Source of the DNA: Brasenia schreberi
Taxonomy: Eukaryota > Streptophyta > Magnoliopsida > Nymphaeales > Cabombaceae
Reading direction: 5' to 3'
Length of the DNA: 64,000 nucleotides
Assembly (NCBI GenBank): GCA_036023115.1
Contig: JAYKKT010000048.1
Span: 9,524,501 to 9,588,500, forward strand
A model generated the notes under the pieces. The model was not told the DNA's origin. It worked only from the letters and a program-made list of their open reading frames with translations, and searched no databases. Below are positions 1 to 11,048 of this stretch, one piece after another (position 1 is the first letter of the stretch; every line of letters starts with the position of its first letter). The translations under genes and the position numbers were made by a program.

Positions 1-620
1 ACATACAATTTAGATTTCATAACTTTTCAAATCCATATAATTCAGATCCATGCACTTTCTAATTCTAAAAATCAGGTATTTTAACTTTTCAAATCCAAAA
101 ATCAGTTTTTAACTTTTCAAATAAAAAAATAGGTTTTTAACTTTCTAAATTTAAAAATCAGGTTTTTAAACTTTCCAAACCCCTAAATCTACTTTTAAAC
201 TTTTCAAATCCATGAAACTGAAAATTTGGAGACCATAAATCTATATAATCAGATATATGTACCTTTCAAATCCAAAAGTTAGGTTTTTAACCATTCAAAT
301 TAAAAAATAAAGGTTTTAACTCTTCCAATCCATAAACATAATTCATATTTTGAAATTTAGAAACCATACATTAAGATTTTGAAAATTTGGAAACCATGAA
401 TATAAAATTATATTTTCAAAATTTTTGAAATCATTGATATGCAATCGAGATTTTGAACCTTTTTTGAAAACCTTTGAATAGAATTCAATTTTTGAAAAGT
501 TTTGAAAACCATAAAGTTAAGATTTGGGAAGTTTTTATTAATCATTCAATAAAATTAAGATTTTGAAAACTTTTAATAGGATTTGAATTTTTGAAAGCTT
601 ACCATATAAAAGAAGTGACA
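1..620. repeat. AT-rich degenerate minisatellite
   Basis: The first 600 bases are built from imperfect copies of a unit of roughly 30 bases resembling AAAATCAGGTTTTTAACTTT followed by TCAAATCC. It is clearest at 50-320 and decays into variants of TTTTGAAAA further right. There is no open frame of note and no gene signal. The array probably continues past the left edge of the window. Confidence 0.6.
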
Positions 621-1400
621 TTTTTCCAAAATACATTCCAACCAAATTTATACATCAAACTCATTGTGAGCATGTGCTCAAACTAGCATATATACCTTAT
701 ATTATTTGATCCCCAAATACTATATATAAAAGACAAACTAGATGGACTAGACAAAGATTTAGGGACACAACTAAGGTTTAATGGTATTTAATAATAGATA
801 GACCAAAGAAATCAAACTTGGTTTTATAAAAATGACAGGACTTAAAGCTCAAAACCCATACATGGTGTAAGAAAGAGGCTTGACTCTGCCTTAGGGATTT
901 CCTACTCAAAACACTACTATAACTGTCTTTTTCTCAAATATTCAAGATTTTACAATTATTTTACTTGTTCTAAAAATAAATATTAAAACCATATATAGAT
1001 TTTTGTTAAAGAAAATTTTGAATTTTTACAGTTTCGCTTGGACATTTTGCATCTTTGGTAATTCATCAATTTTGATGCCTTTTCCTTTCGTCTGTTTATG
1101 CAGTTTATGTGATTCTTGCATTGCGTGCTCCGTATGATCCGGTTTGATCGAGTTTGATGTGGTCATTGTCATGTTCGGCTTCTTTTGCCACTCCTGGCGG
1201 AATTTGATATATTTGGCGGAGTGGTGTGGCTAGTTTTCGGTTTCCATGAGACTTGAGGTCGTTTATTTGCTCAATAAAGTTGCAATAGTTCCGTTTTAGG
1301 GTTTTAACGTAAGGCACCTCAGGAATTTCAGAAAACTTGAGTGGCACTTTAAATTTAGAGAAAAACATGAAGTATCGGCCCCCATAATTTTAAGAAAGAA
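621..1400. other. Intergenic, no gene recognised
   Basis: AT-rich sequence with only short spurious frames. I see no conserved domain, RNA gene or bounded transposon. It probably contains the promoter of the gene whose leader begins near 1400. Confidence 0.4.
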
Positions 1401-1409
1401 ATTGGGTCC

Positions 1410-3345
1410 GAACCGATATGTTCTGGTGCCCTAATTCCTCTCTCACTCTCTCTCACAGAGTGTTCCGCCGGAGTCCCACAGCATCGGTGGCCTGTTCTCT
1501 CTCTCTCTCAGCGTTCCGACGGAGTTCCACAGCATCGGTGACGTTGATCCTCCTGTTGGTAGACGATCTCTCTGTCTCTCTGTGTCTTCATCGGCGACTC
1601 ACACAAAGGAGGATGTTAAGAAAGCGATTGTTTCTTGGCTACGAGATTGATTACCTCTGTTACTAATTCATGGTATCAGATATAAGTGATACTCCTATCT
1701 TGGATTTAAGTCGATAATATGAACCATTATATGTTTCTTATGACGCTTGTTGTTGTTGGAATCATATGTAGATGGAATGACACATGACGAATTGTTGTTG
1801 ATTATTTTATTCATTTAAGTTGATTGTTTTATTGATTTTACTGCTAAATTATTTGAGTGTATTCTCTTATGTTGATCTTATGTGAATTAGCAAGAGAATT
1901 GTCCATACTTAAGAACATGGACGATTTTGTTAAGTATTGAAAACTAATGAAAGCATTTATGATATAAATTATTCGAGTTTTGCCTCTTTTTTAGTGAATC
2001 ATTTGTAAGACCGATGTAGTACAATCATTTGTGCGAGTTTTGCCAATCCAAAGATGTGAATGTTTCGGGCTTGCCCTTGATGCAAAACTTATATTGGAAG
2101 ACCGAGAGGAGGCCTCGATCAATACCCAAATCCTATACGAAAGGCTTGAAATTTTCTCGCTGATGAAATTTGGAAAATTAATTTTCTTTCACGTTTTTAG
2201 ATAGAAATTAAATAGTTTCCTTGTGCAATGCTTGACTCCATATATTAGTCTATCCATGAGAGTCTGATGAGAGTATTATATGGCTCTGTTTAGGTACCTG
2301 GACATATTAGACTTTGTACAGGTTGGGCATGTCAAACATGGCCCCTTGACACCCCCTACATATTGCCCAATTTTTATTTGGTCCAGTGTTTGTTCACACC
2401 CAATTTGACATTCAATCTAATGAGAACATCATGATCGTCTAATGTATTTTACATTCAATATTCTGCTACTTATTTGGTCCTCTGTTTGTTTGCATCCAAT
2501 TTTTATTATATTTGCCTTTAAAGCGTTCTTTTCTTTGTTACAATGAAAGAGTTGAAGCCTAACATACGTACCCATATTCAATTAGTCTCACATGCTCAAA
2601 TATGCATCTAATAAAACCACTGCTCTTACCCATATTCGATGGAATGCATATACTATTTCATTATACGGTAATTGATAACTTTTCTACACATAGCCTCACA
2701 TCTACCATGCGTCTGCAACCTAAATTTTCACCCCCACTTTAAGTTTTCTAGATCTGCCACTGTGTTTCTCTGTTTGTTGGTTTTTCCCCTCCACTTTAAA
2801 TTTTCTAGATCCACTGTATTTTACATTCAATATTCTGCTACCTATTTGATCTACTGTTTGTTCACATCCATTTTTTATTATATTTTCCTTTAAAAGATTC
2901 TTTTTTTTGTTACAATGAAAGAGTTGAAGCCTAACATACTCACCCATATTCAGTAGTCTCACACATACACTCAAATATGCATGTAATAACGACCACACTG
3001 ATCTTATCCATCCATTGAGCAATATATATATATATATATATATCTTATATTTCAATGGAATGCATATACTATTTTCATTATACGGCAAGGAACACTCATA
3101 GCAACTGATAACTCTTTGACATATGTCAGTCTCGCATCTAGCATGCGCCTGCGTGCGGCCTATATTTTTCCCCCCACTTTAAATTTTCTAGATCTTCCAC
3201 TGTGTTCTCTGTTTGTTGGCTTTTCCTCTATGGACATGATTTGATGCAACTAAGTATAGAGTCAAATCGTTTGATGAAACTAAGTTAGATGGGCTTCATT
3301 TCATTTTGGTGCAACCTAATTTGTGTTTTTGCCTATACCTTGCAG
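1410..3345 (+). promoter_or_regulatory. Probable noncoding first exon and leader intron of the ZRF1-like gene
   Basis: From about 1410 the base composition changes to a CT-rich, GC-richer stretch typical of a plant 5' leader. It contains a partial tandem duplication: GTTCCGCCGGAGTCCCACAG near 1460 and GTTCCGACGGAGTTCCACAG near 1515. A good splice acceptor (pyrimidine-rich, then TTGCAG ending at 3345) opens a spliced-looking stretch that runs to the start codon at 3529. I infer one leader intron between the two. The donor was not fixed. A sequence TGGTATCAGA at 1671-1680 resembles a copia primer-binding site, so part of this could be retrotransposon debris instead. Confidence 0.35.
2444..3227. 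repeat. Tandem duplication, two copies of about 370-400 bp
   Basis: Two diverged head-to-tail copies. The shared start GTATTTTACATTCAATATTC lies at 2444 and 2816, a period of 372. Shared blocks include TTACAATGAAAGAGTTGAAG and AATGGAATGCATATACTAT. Copy 2 also holds a (TA)n tract near 3021. The duplication lies wholly in the putative leader intron of the downstream gene. Confidence 0.75.
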
Positions 3346-3528
3346 GATGTGTATATTGTCTTGAACCTTGCTGCTCTCTTGATTGGTATTGCTCATCCTT
3401 GCTGTTGAGACTTGAGAGTGTTGGTCTGGCCATCATCTAGATCTGAATATTATTCGAACTTGCAGTGGAGTTTCAGAATTAAGAACTTCAGGACCTTGTG
3501 CTTTTAATAAAACATTGAAGTTTACCAA

Positions 3529-5517
3529 ATGAGTACTATGGATACTAAACATAGTAATATCCTTGTTATTTGCTACTCTGAGGACCTCATTGATGGAGAA
3601 CCTCTATATGTCTCTTCAAATTGTCTACCTGTGAAAGCTACTAAGTTTGAACCAGCAGGTCATTCTTTTCATCTTGCCGCACTTAGAATGCTTGGATATT
3701 GTGAAGATGCTGAAGCAGATACTGGTGACCAGAGTTCATCAGATGAAAAGGGTCAAGGTCATATACCTTCTTCAGAATTTTATAGTGGTAAAGGGAAGAA
3801 GAAATCTGGTGCCCAGGGTAAGCAGCAAGACCATTATGCTCTACTGGGCTTGAGTCACTTGCGATATCTAGCTACTGAGGAGCAGATACGCAAAAATTAC
3901 CGTGAGGCAGCATTGAAGTATCACCCAGACAAACAGGCAGCTCTCCTTCTTGCTGAGGAAACTGAAGCAGCAAAGCAAGCCAAAAAAGATGAGATAGAGA
4001 GTCATTTCAAGACCATTCAAGAAGCTTATGAAGTTTTGATCGATCCAGTGAAGAGGCGTATTTATGATTCAACTGATGAATTTGATGATGAAATTCCTTC
4101 CGACTGTGCATCATCAGACTTTTATAAGGTATATGCTCCAGTTTTTATGCGAAACGCACGGTGGTCAGTTGTTCAGCCTGTTCCATCTTTAGGTGATGAT
4201 AGTACACCACTGAAGGAAGTTGATAGCTTTTACGACTTTTGGTATGTCTTTAAAAGTTGGAGAGAGTTCCCACATGCAGATGAATTTGACTTAGAGCAAG
4301 CTGAGTCCCGAGACCATAAAAGGTGGATGGAGAGGCAGAATGCTAAACTGTCTGAAAAGGCTAGAAAGGAAGAATATGCGCGCATCCGGATACTTGTTGA
4401 CAGTGCTTATAAGAGGGACCCACGACTACTTAGGAGAAAGGAAGAGGAGAAAGCCGAAAAACAAAGGAAAAAGGAGGCCAAGCTTCTTGCTAGGAAGTTG
4501 CAGGAGGAGGAAGCTGCTAGACTTGCTGAGGAGGAAAAACGAAAGAAAGAGGAGGTTGAAAGATTGGCAGCTGAATCTGCACTGAATCAAAAGAAACAAA
4601 AGGAGAAAGAGAAAAAACTGCTGCGGAAAGAACGGACCCGTTTGCGGACTCTTTCTGCACCAATTTTATCCAAAAACTTGCTTGGTTTGACAGAAATTGA
4701 TATTGATTCTTTGTCCATGTCACTTGAGACGGATCAGCTGAGGCAGCTTTGTGATGAATTTGAAAAAAAAGTCGGTATTGATCAAGCAAAACTACTGAGC
4801 GATGCATTGCAAGGGAAGATACTAAACATCGGGAGCAAATTACAGGAGAATGGTTCTGTCGTCACTGAACCAGTTGGTAATGACATTGTTTCGGCAGTTA
4901 AATCAGATAGCTTTTTGAGCAGCTATGAGAAGAAAGAGAAACCTTGGAGTAAAGATGAGATTGAGATGTTGAGAAAAGGAATGCAAAAATACCCGAAAGG
5001 AACGTCACGGAGGTGGGAAGTTATCTCCGAATACATAGGTACTGGTAGATCAGTGGAAGAGATCCTGAAGGCCACAAAAACGATTCTTCTCCAGAAACCT
5101 GACTCCACAAAGGCTTTTGAATCTTTCCTGGAGAAGAGAAAACCCGCACAGTCCATTGCTTCACCCTTAACAACTAGAGATGAGTCTGATTCTCTTCCCG
5201 AAGTGGAGAAGGAATCTAGTTTGTCACGTAAAGAAACTTCAAGTGTTGGAAGTGTCAGTTCTAAGCAGCCGCCCATTGGTGAGAAGGGTCCCCAAAGTTC
5301 TGAAGCTGTCGTTGTGAATGAATCTGCTAATGAACATGATGTGTGGTCAGCTACTCAGGAAAGAGCACTCATTCAGGCCTTGAAGACATTCCCCAAGGAA
5401 ACTAACCAGCGTTGGGAACGGGTGGCTGCTGCTGTTCCTGGCAAGACGGTGAATCAATGTAAGAAGAAATTTATGATCATGAGAGAGAGTTTCAGGAGCA
5501 AGAAAAATGCTGAGTAA
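3529..5517 (+). CDS. ZRF1: DnaJ/ZRF1 (zuotin, GlsA-type) protein with two SANT domains
   Basis: A 662-residue protein encoded by one uninterrupted exon. Seen: a J domain from about residue 101 with the HPD motif at 132-134, a long J-domain helix insert rich in A/E/K, a highly charged Lys/Glu/Arg region at about 255-375, and two C-terminal SANT/Myb-like domains near 470-520 and 604-660. This order and length match plant ZRF1/GlsA, human DNAJC2/MPP11 and, without SANT, yeast zuotin. Known roles of the family: Hsp40 partner of Hsp70 at the ribosome exit tunnel, and in animals and plants a chromatin factor that reads monoubiquitinated H2A. The start is the first ATG after a good 5' splice acceptor at 3345, with GTTTACCAAATGAG around it. 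The intact frame argues for a working gene. Confidence 0.95.
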   Translation: MSTMDTKHSNILVICYSEDLIDGEPLYVSSNCLPVKATKFEPAGHSFHLAALRMLGYCEDAEADTGDQSSSDEKGQGHIPSSEFYSGKGKKKSGAQGKQQDHYALLGLSHLRYLATEEQIRKNYREAALKYHPDKQAALLLAEETEAAKQAKKDEIESHFKTIQEAYEVLIDPVKRRIYDSTDEFDDEIPSDCASSDFYKVYAPVFMRNARWSVVQPVPSLGDDSTPLKEVDSFYDFWYVFKSWREFPHADEFDLEQAESRDHKRWMERQNAKLSEKARKEEYARIRILVDSAYKRDPRLLRRKEEEKAEKQRKKEAKLLARKLQEEEAARLAEEEKRKKEEVERLAAESALNQKKQKEKEKKLLRKERTRLRTLSAPILSKNLLGLTEIDIDSLSMSLETDQLRQLCDEFEKKVGIDQAKLLSDALQGKILNIGSKLQENGSVVTEPVGNDIVSAVKSDSFLSSYEKKEKPWSKDEIEMLRKGMQKYPKGTSRRWEVISEYIGTGRSVEEILKATKTILLQKPDSTKAFESFLEKRKPAQSIASPLTTRDESDSLPEVEKESSLSRKETSSVGSVSSKQPPIGEKGPQSSEAVVVNESANEHDVWSATQERALIQALKTFPKETNQRWERVAAAVPGKTVNQCKKKFMIMRESFRSKKNAE

Positions 5518-5996
5518 TTAGATTGATGCTGCCCAGAGTTGGATTCATGACTCCGAGAGAAGGATGGTTCTGCTCCTTGGACAGATCTGTTTCTTGAAAG
5601 AATGAGATACTCTCGGTGGCCGACACAATTTTGGAAATTAAGAGTATACTGCTTTGTGGAGCGAGTTCTTTGAATTTGTCTTACAGAATTGGGAGCTTTC
5701 AGTATGGAGTTTTTTGGAGAATTGGTAAATCTTATACTTAGATGAATGTTGGTGCTATAATGGGCTGTGGCTTTTGTTCCCTGTTAATATGCATCTACAG
5801 AGGGGTAACTCTGGGAACTTTACTGATGGGTGCACTTTGATAGGTGAGGTGAACCAGTAGAAGTGGAAGAATATTCATCCAGTCACATAAACATCTGATT
5901 TTATTGTATCAGGGCCTCGCATTATGAGTTATGGACTATTATGTTTTGCTCCAAGCTGTTGCTTGCACATTATTCATTGGTATATGGTTAAACTAG

Positions 5997-5998
<2 letters not shown>
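5518..5998 (+). other. 3' UTR and flank of the ZRF1-like gene
   Basis: The sequence after the stop is T-rich and noncoding, without a strong AATAAA hexamer. The poly(A) site was not determined. Nothing else is recognised before the CT microsatellite. Confidence 0.4.

Positions 5999-6050
<52 letters not shown>
5999..6050. repeat. (TC)26 microsatellite
   Basis: Uninterrupted TC dinucleotide tract. It abuts the SINE-like repeat at 6051-6141 and is the (GA)n tail of that repeat when read on the minus strand. Confidence 0.95.
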
Positions 6051-6052
<2 letters not shown>

Positions 6053-6141
6053 CAACCTGGGTTTGTGCAGACCCCCTATCAGATGCACGCCTGGGTGTTG
6101 AACTCCTGACCTGTTGCCAGTGATCTACCCTTTGAGTATCC
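6051..6141 (-). mobile_element. SINE-like tRNA-derived repeat
   Basis: Read on the minus strand the head resembles a tRNA A-box region (CTCAAAGGGTAGATCACTGG) followed by a B-box-like GGAGTTCAACACCC. A body (CAGGCGTGCATCTG) is shared with the SINE at 16540-16656. A (GA)n tail follows. I found no target-site duplication, so the boundaries are approximate. Confidence 0.5.
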
Positions 6142-6332
6142 TGGTTTATGTCTCTTGTTAATATTTTCATGTCTGGCTTCTGCTTTTGTATTATTCATCC
6201 AAGCAAGAACTGAAGTAGCGTCCTATGCTCCTTTCGTGCATGAGAAAACTTAGGTTTTGTTATATCTGTTAACTAAAGAATATGCAGTTAAATATGGTGG
6301 GTATCCTGTTCCTCCTCTCCCCCACCACCACT

Positions 6333-6405
6333 TTTTGGGTACAATGGTCAGGCCCGAATTCGTGATCTTCAACTTGTGAGTCTGGCTGCTCTTGTTGCTC
6401 GTGCT
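6333..6405 (-). mobile_element. SINE-like fragment
   Basis: The minus strand shares ACTCACAAGTTG and the 3' motif CCATTGTACC with the SINE at 16540-16656. Only the central and 3' parts are recognisable. It lies just upstream of the RTE insertion. Confidence 0.4.
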
Positions 6406-6840
6406 GATTTAGAATATCTTGTGATAGTTCTTTACATGTCGAACTCCGCCCATGTAAGGGATCACCCTTGCATTGCCAGTCCCAAGCCCGGATAAAGGAG
6501 GAGGGTTGTGTTAGGCTTTCGACAGCCAGCGTAAAACTTCGTTGGATTTTTACAACATGGATTATAAAATTATGAGCATTGCTTTGGGGCGTTCTCGCCT
6601 AGCGACGTGCTGCAGAGTCTTAATACAGTAAGAAGTAAGCAAGGGCCACTACATTTTCGCCCGAATGCAGGGAATCAATTGCAGAGAGGGTTTTCACATC
6701 ATGGACCGGTGTGGGTAAAGAAGTTAGTCCCGCTACATTGTCGTTCGAATGTAGTGAAAAATTTTCAGAGAGGGTCTCTGCATTTTGATTATGGATGGAT
6801 GCGGGGTAAGGAAGCTAGTCCTAGATAATAAGATTCGTAT

Positions 6841-7490
6841 TAGTTCTTGAAATATCGGAACATTATCGGGTAAGCTAACGAAGGTGGTAGATACTATGAT
6901 TCGGAGAAAGATTCATATTCTATGTTTACAAGAGACAAAATGGGTTGGAGAAAAAGCAAAGGAGATAGAGGATACAGGTTTTAAATTATGGTACTCAGGT
7001 AAAGAAAAGGCTCGAAACGGAGTTGGTATTATCATAAATAAAGATTTAAAGGAGAGTGTAGTAGACATACAATGATATGGTGATTGAATCAATGACGTTG
7101 AAATTAGTGTCAGGAACAAAGGTTTTGAATATAGTTTGTGCTTACGCACCCCAAGTAGGACTACAAGATAGTATAAAGATAGTTTTTTGAGAAGAGTTAG
7201 ATGAGGTGTTTCAAAAGATTCCACAACGGGAGATGATTTGTTTAAGAGGAGATTTAAATGGACATGTCGGTAAAGAGGCATTAGAAAATCAAGGGATTCA
7301 TGAAAACTTTAGTTTTGGGGATATAAACGAGGAAGGTAGGGAGATTTTAAATTTTGTTATGTCATTTGATCTCTTTATAGTCAATATAATCTTCAAAAAA
7401 CGAGATGAACATTTAATTACTTATAAGAGTGGCTTATCACAAACACAAATTGATTACTTTATTTGTAAAAAAAAAAGATAGAGCGTGTTG
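6841..7490 (+). pseudogene. RTE endonuclease domain (APE-type), broken
   Basis: The segment encodes recognisable apurinic endonuclease blocks: CLQETKWVG near 6930 (catalytic Glu of the QET motif), RNGVGI near 7015, and a later GDLNGHVG block near 7250-7270 (canonical GDFN). A stop follows the VVDIQ block near 7073, and the frame changes before the GDLN block. In an active element this domain nicks the target DNA for target-primed reverse transcription. Confidence 0.85.
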
Positions 7491-7548
7491 GAAAGATTGT
7501 TAGGTAATTCCAGGATAAAGCTTAACCACCCAACATCGAATTTTAGTT

Positions 7549-9461
7549 ATGGATTTACAAATAAAAAAATGGATAAAAAAGAAAAGAGTGCATCGAGCTA
7601 TTCGGACTAAATGGTGGAACCTCAAAAGTGACAAAGAAGATATATTTAAACAGAAAGTTCTTCAAGGAGATGTTTGGAATTATGTTGGCACACCCTGTGA
7701 TATGTGGAACAATATGGCTATACATATTAGGAAAGTGGCGAAAGATGTGTTAGGGGTATCTAAGGGAGGTGTATCGGCACAAAAAGAAGCTTGGTGGTGG
7801 AGTGAAGTAGTACAAAATAAAATCAAGGCAAAGAGGGCATGTTACAAATTACATTATGCTAAGAAAACTAGTGAAACTTTAGAAGCTTATAAGAAAGCAA
7901 AGAAGGAAGCGAAAAAAGCCGTTAGTGAAGCAAAAGCTAAGATTTGGGATGACATATAAAAAACTCAACTCAAAAGAGGGTGAAAGAGATATTTTTAGGA
8001 TAGCTAGGGCTAGAGATAAGAAAACTAAAGATCTTAATTATGTTAGATGCATAAAAGACGAGGATGAAAAAATTCTAGTGGCAAATGATAATATAAGAAA
8101 TAGATGAAAAAACTATTTTTATAATCTTTTTAATGAAAATAAAGATGTTAGTATTAGTTTAGGAGATTTAGTCGAGTCAGAAAAGTATATAAACCACAAT
8201 TTCTACCGACGTATTCAAAAGAATGAAGTAAAAGAGGCTCTTAAACATATGAAGAGTGATAAATTGGTAGGACCAGATAATATTCCTATAAAAGTTTGGA
8301 AAATACTAGGAGAAATAGGAATCACTTGGCTCACAAGACTATTTAATGAAATATGGAAAAACCAAAAGATGCCCGAGGAATGGAGAGCAAGTACACTTAT
8401 ACCCATATATAAGAACAAGGGAGACATTCAAAATTGTGCGAATTATCGAGGTATCAAGTTAATGAGTCAGACTATGAAATTATGGGAAAGAATTATCAAA
8501 CGTAGGTTAAGACAAGTATCAAGTATAACAGAGAACCAATTTGGATTCATGCTAGGCAAATCTACTATTGAAGCGATTCACCTTTTGAGACGTCTTATAG
8601 AACATTTTAGAGCAAAAAAGAAAGACCTTCACATGATATTTATTGATCTAGAAAAAACTTATGATAGGGTACCGAGGGAGGTTCTTTGGAGAACTTTGGA
8701 AAAAAAAGAGGTATCCCATTGACATATATTAACCTTATAAGAGACATGTATGATGGTGCAAAAACATGTGTGAGGACTCATAAAGGAACAACAGACTTCT
8801 TTGAAGTTAATATTGGGTTACAACAAGGATCAACTTTAAGTCCATACTTATTTATATTGGTGATGGATGAGTTAACAAAACATATTCAAGATGAAGTACC
8901 TTGGTGTATGTTATTTGCAGATGACATTGTATTAGTGGAGTCTAAGGAAAAAGTTAATAGAAAATTGGAACTATGGAGAGAAACATTAGAAAGCAAAGGC
9001 CTTCGACTTAGTAGAACAAAGACAGAATATATGGAATGTAAGTTTGATCATTTGACATGGAAATTAAAATTGGCATACATTGCATTCCCCAAAAGGAAAG
9101 TTTTAAATACCGAGGGTCAATTTTTGAGAGTGATGGAAGAATTGATGGAGATGTTACACATAAAATTAATGTTGGTTGGTTAAAATGGAGAGGAGCATAA
9201 GGTATTCTTTGTGATAAGAAGATACCATTAAAGTTAAAAGGTAAATATTATAGAGCAGCAATTAGGCCTGCCATGTTTTATGGTTATGAGTGTTGGGCAG
9301 TTAATCATCAACATGTACAAAAGATGTCTGTGACAGAAATGAAGATATTGAGATGGATGAGTGGTCATACAAGAAAAGACCGTATACATAATGAGGTTAT
9401 TAGAAACAAATTAGGAGTGACACCAATAGAGGATAAAATGAGAGAACGTTTGGACATATAG
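7549..9461 (+). pseudogene. RTE reverse transcriptase region, broken
   Basis: In successive frames the segment carries a lysine-rich linker (7549-8107) and the RT core. The core shows the [12 protein letters not shown] block near 8462, the FIDLEK block near 8640, GLQQGSTLSP near 8815 and the catalytic FADD at about 8914-8925. Frame changes occur near 7950, 8105, 8700, 9050 and 9180, so no single protein can be made. The C-terminal [10 protein letters not shown] block is near 9345. Confidence 0.85.
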
Positions 9462-9704
9462 AAAGAAGATCAAAAGAAGAACCTGTAAGAAGGTTAGAAA
9501 AACTAAATTTGGAAAGTATTAAAAGAGGTAGAGGACGACCACGAAAGTGTTGGAAAGAAACAATAAAGAATGATCTAGCTTATTGGGAGTTAACTGCTAA
9601 CATGGCACACGATAGGGATCTATGGAAACAAAGAATCCATGTAGCCGACCCCGTCTAGTATGGGAAAAGGCTTAGTTGTTGTTGTAGTTATTTACATGTC
9701 GAAC

Positions 9705-10690
9705 AAGGTTTCAGAAAATTGCATGGAATCCATTTCTCATGTTTGCTTTGCATTCTCATAAGATGACTTTAATGTTGTCTTAAAATTCTTTTTTCTCTTT
9801 TTTAATGGTGAACCACGCCAAGTTCAAGCTCCAGGTCAAAGTTCATGCCCGAGACGAGCCAGAGCTATACTTGTTGAGCTCGAGCTGCCTCGCTTGAAAA
9901 TGCATTCCAACTCAGACGTATGCTTCAGTCATGTATTTGAGTTGAACCAAGCTCAATTGGATACATTTGTGGACAGAAACTTGACCTCGTTCCATACTAG
10001 AACCTGTCAATATTAGAACCAGGGCAACCATAACCAAACAGAATAGCTCCTTGGTTCTTCATGGTTCCATCGTGCAAAAAAACGAATCAGAGCGGGAACA
10101 TGCGGTTCTGAACGTGGTGGTTTACAAAACACATTCTGATTCTTGTTTCAAAGCTCCACCTTTAGTACATGTTTTTCAAATGAAACTAAAATTAGACCAC
10201 ATCCAAAACTGAAACTGTTTAAAAATCAGACTCAGAATTATAACTGGAATTGGAGGAACTAGTTTGGTTATGGTTGTAGGTTTTTATGGAACATGAGCTG
10301 ATGGTTTGAAACTGCAGGTCTCAGTTTACTCGGAAGCGAGCAGCTCTAATATCCAGTTAAATTAACTGTGGAATGAAAGGAGAGCAAGCTCACAAGGAGC
10401 CAAAGGGACCGAACTGTGTGTAGTTCATCTCCCAGCGTCACTTACGTTGAACTAGATTTTTGCAAAAAAAGTACATAAAAATGTATTTGACTTTAATATC
10501 ATCTTAAAAATCTTCTTCAAGGACAAAACTGAATTATCTAATACCTTAGATTCATGGTTTCAAGAGAATTGGATCAAGATTTTTTATGCTCATAGTTCTA
10601 ATTCATTATGCAATAAACATGGAACCCGTCATTGATGCGAAACTATAGTTCCTTAGATTCAATTTGAGTAAAAAAGTCAGTACCAGGAGA
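9705..10690. other. Intergenic, low-copy-looking with GGTTC/GAGCTC-type repeat words
   Basis: No gene is recognised. Words such as GAGCTCGAGCTG (about 9878) and runs of AACCAGG/GGTTC (10000-10330) recur elsewhere in this window, at 20.7-21.0, 23.0-23.6, 35.1-35.8 and 60.8-61.4 kb. They suggest old nonautonomous transposon remnants. Confidence 0.35.
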
Positions 10691-10697
10691 AGGGTGC

Positions 10698-10789
10698 GTC
10701 ACACACTCATGGGCTTTGCACAAAAACCCAATTACATCCTTATCTAGTATTGCTCTCCCACCTAGCATGAAAGCTCATGAGTGTGTGAC
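10698..10789. repeat. 20-bp inverted repeat upstream of PAG1
   Basis: The arms GTCACACACTCATGGGCTTT (10698-10717) and its complement (10770-10789) match at 19 of 20 positions around a 52-base loop. The hairpin ends about 255 bases before the PAG1 start codon. It could be a tiny MITE or a promoter element. No target-site duplication was identified. Confidence 0.75.
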
Positions 10790-11016
10790 CATGACTGCAT
10801 GCTCATGTAGATCTAAGCACACTGACTTGGTACCATGAATCAAACACCCTCTTGGTCCCCAGGTACATGAACCAGGGCACTTAGTGGCACAGATGTAATT
10901 TACGATAGAAAAATAAGGGGAACTAAATAGAAAGCCTCTCCTCTTCCCTCGCGTCCTCATTTCTTCTCTCGCTCTCCTTTTCTCTTCTCCTCTGGTTTTC
11001 TTGAGATCCAAGTCTC

Positions 11017-11042
<26 letters not shown>
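11017..11042 (+). promoter_or_regulatory. (AG)13 tract in the PAG1 leader
   Basis: A pure AG tract ending one base before the start codon at 11044, after a strongly pyrimidine-rich leader. GA repeats in plant leaders and promoters are known binding sites of BBR/BPC GAGA factors. A role here is inference. Confidence 0.6.

Positions 11043-11043
<1 letters not shown>

Positions 11044-11048
<5 letters not shown>

Larger units (their letters stand above)
6445..9690 (+). mobile_element. RTE-clade LINE, near full length, coding-dead (RTE-1)
   Basis: A 3.25-kb non-LTR retrotransposon. It is bounded by a perfect 14-bp target-site duplication, TTTACATGTCGAAC, at 6431-6444 and 9691-9704. It ends in the (TTG)n tail typical of plant RTE elements, after the motif GTAGCCGACCCCGTCTAGTA. 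Order: noncoding leader with two 84-bp repeats (6649-6820), endonuclease region (about 6841-7490), linker, reverse transcriptase (about 8200-9190), short C-terminal region, tail. Several stops and frameshifts break both domains. Two further large copies and several fragments of the same family lie in this window. Confidence 0.92.

Noticed and set aside
1105..1368. 87-codon minus-strand open frame left of the ZRF1-like gene
   Set aside because: No recognisable domain, composition like its surroundings, and no splice or promoter context. Treated as chance.
1671..1680. TGGTATCAGA resembling a copia primer-binding site
   Set aside because: No LTR-like TG...CA segment or downstream gag was found. 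It could be chance or a very old remnant.
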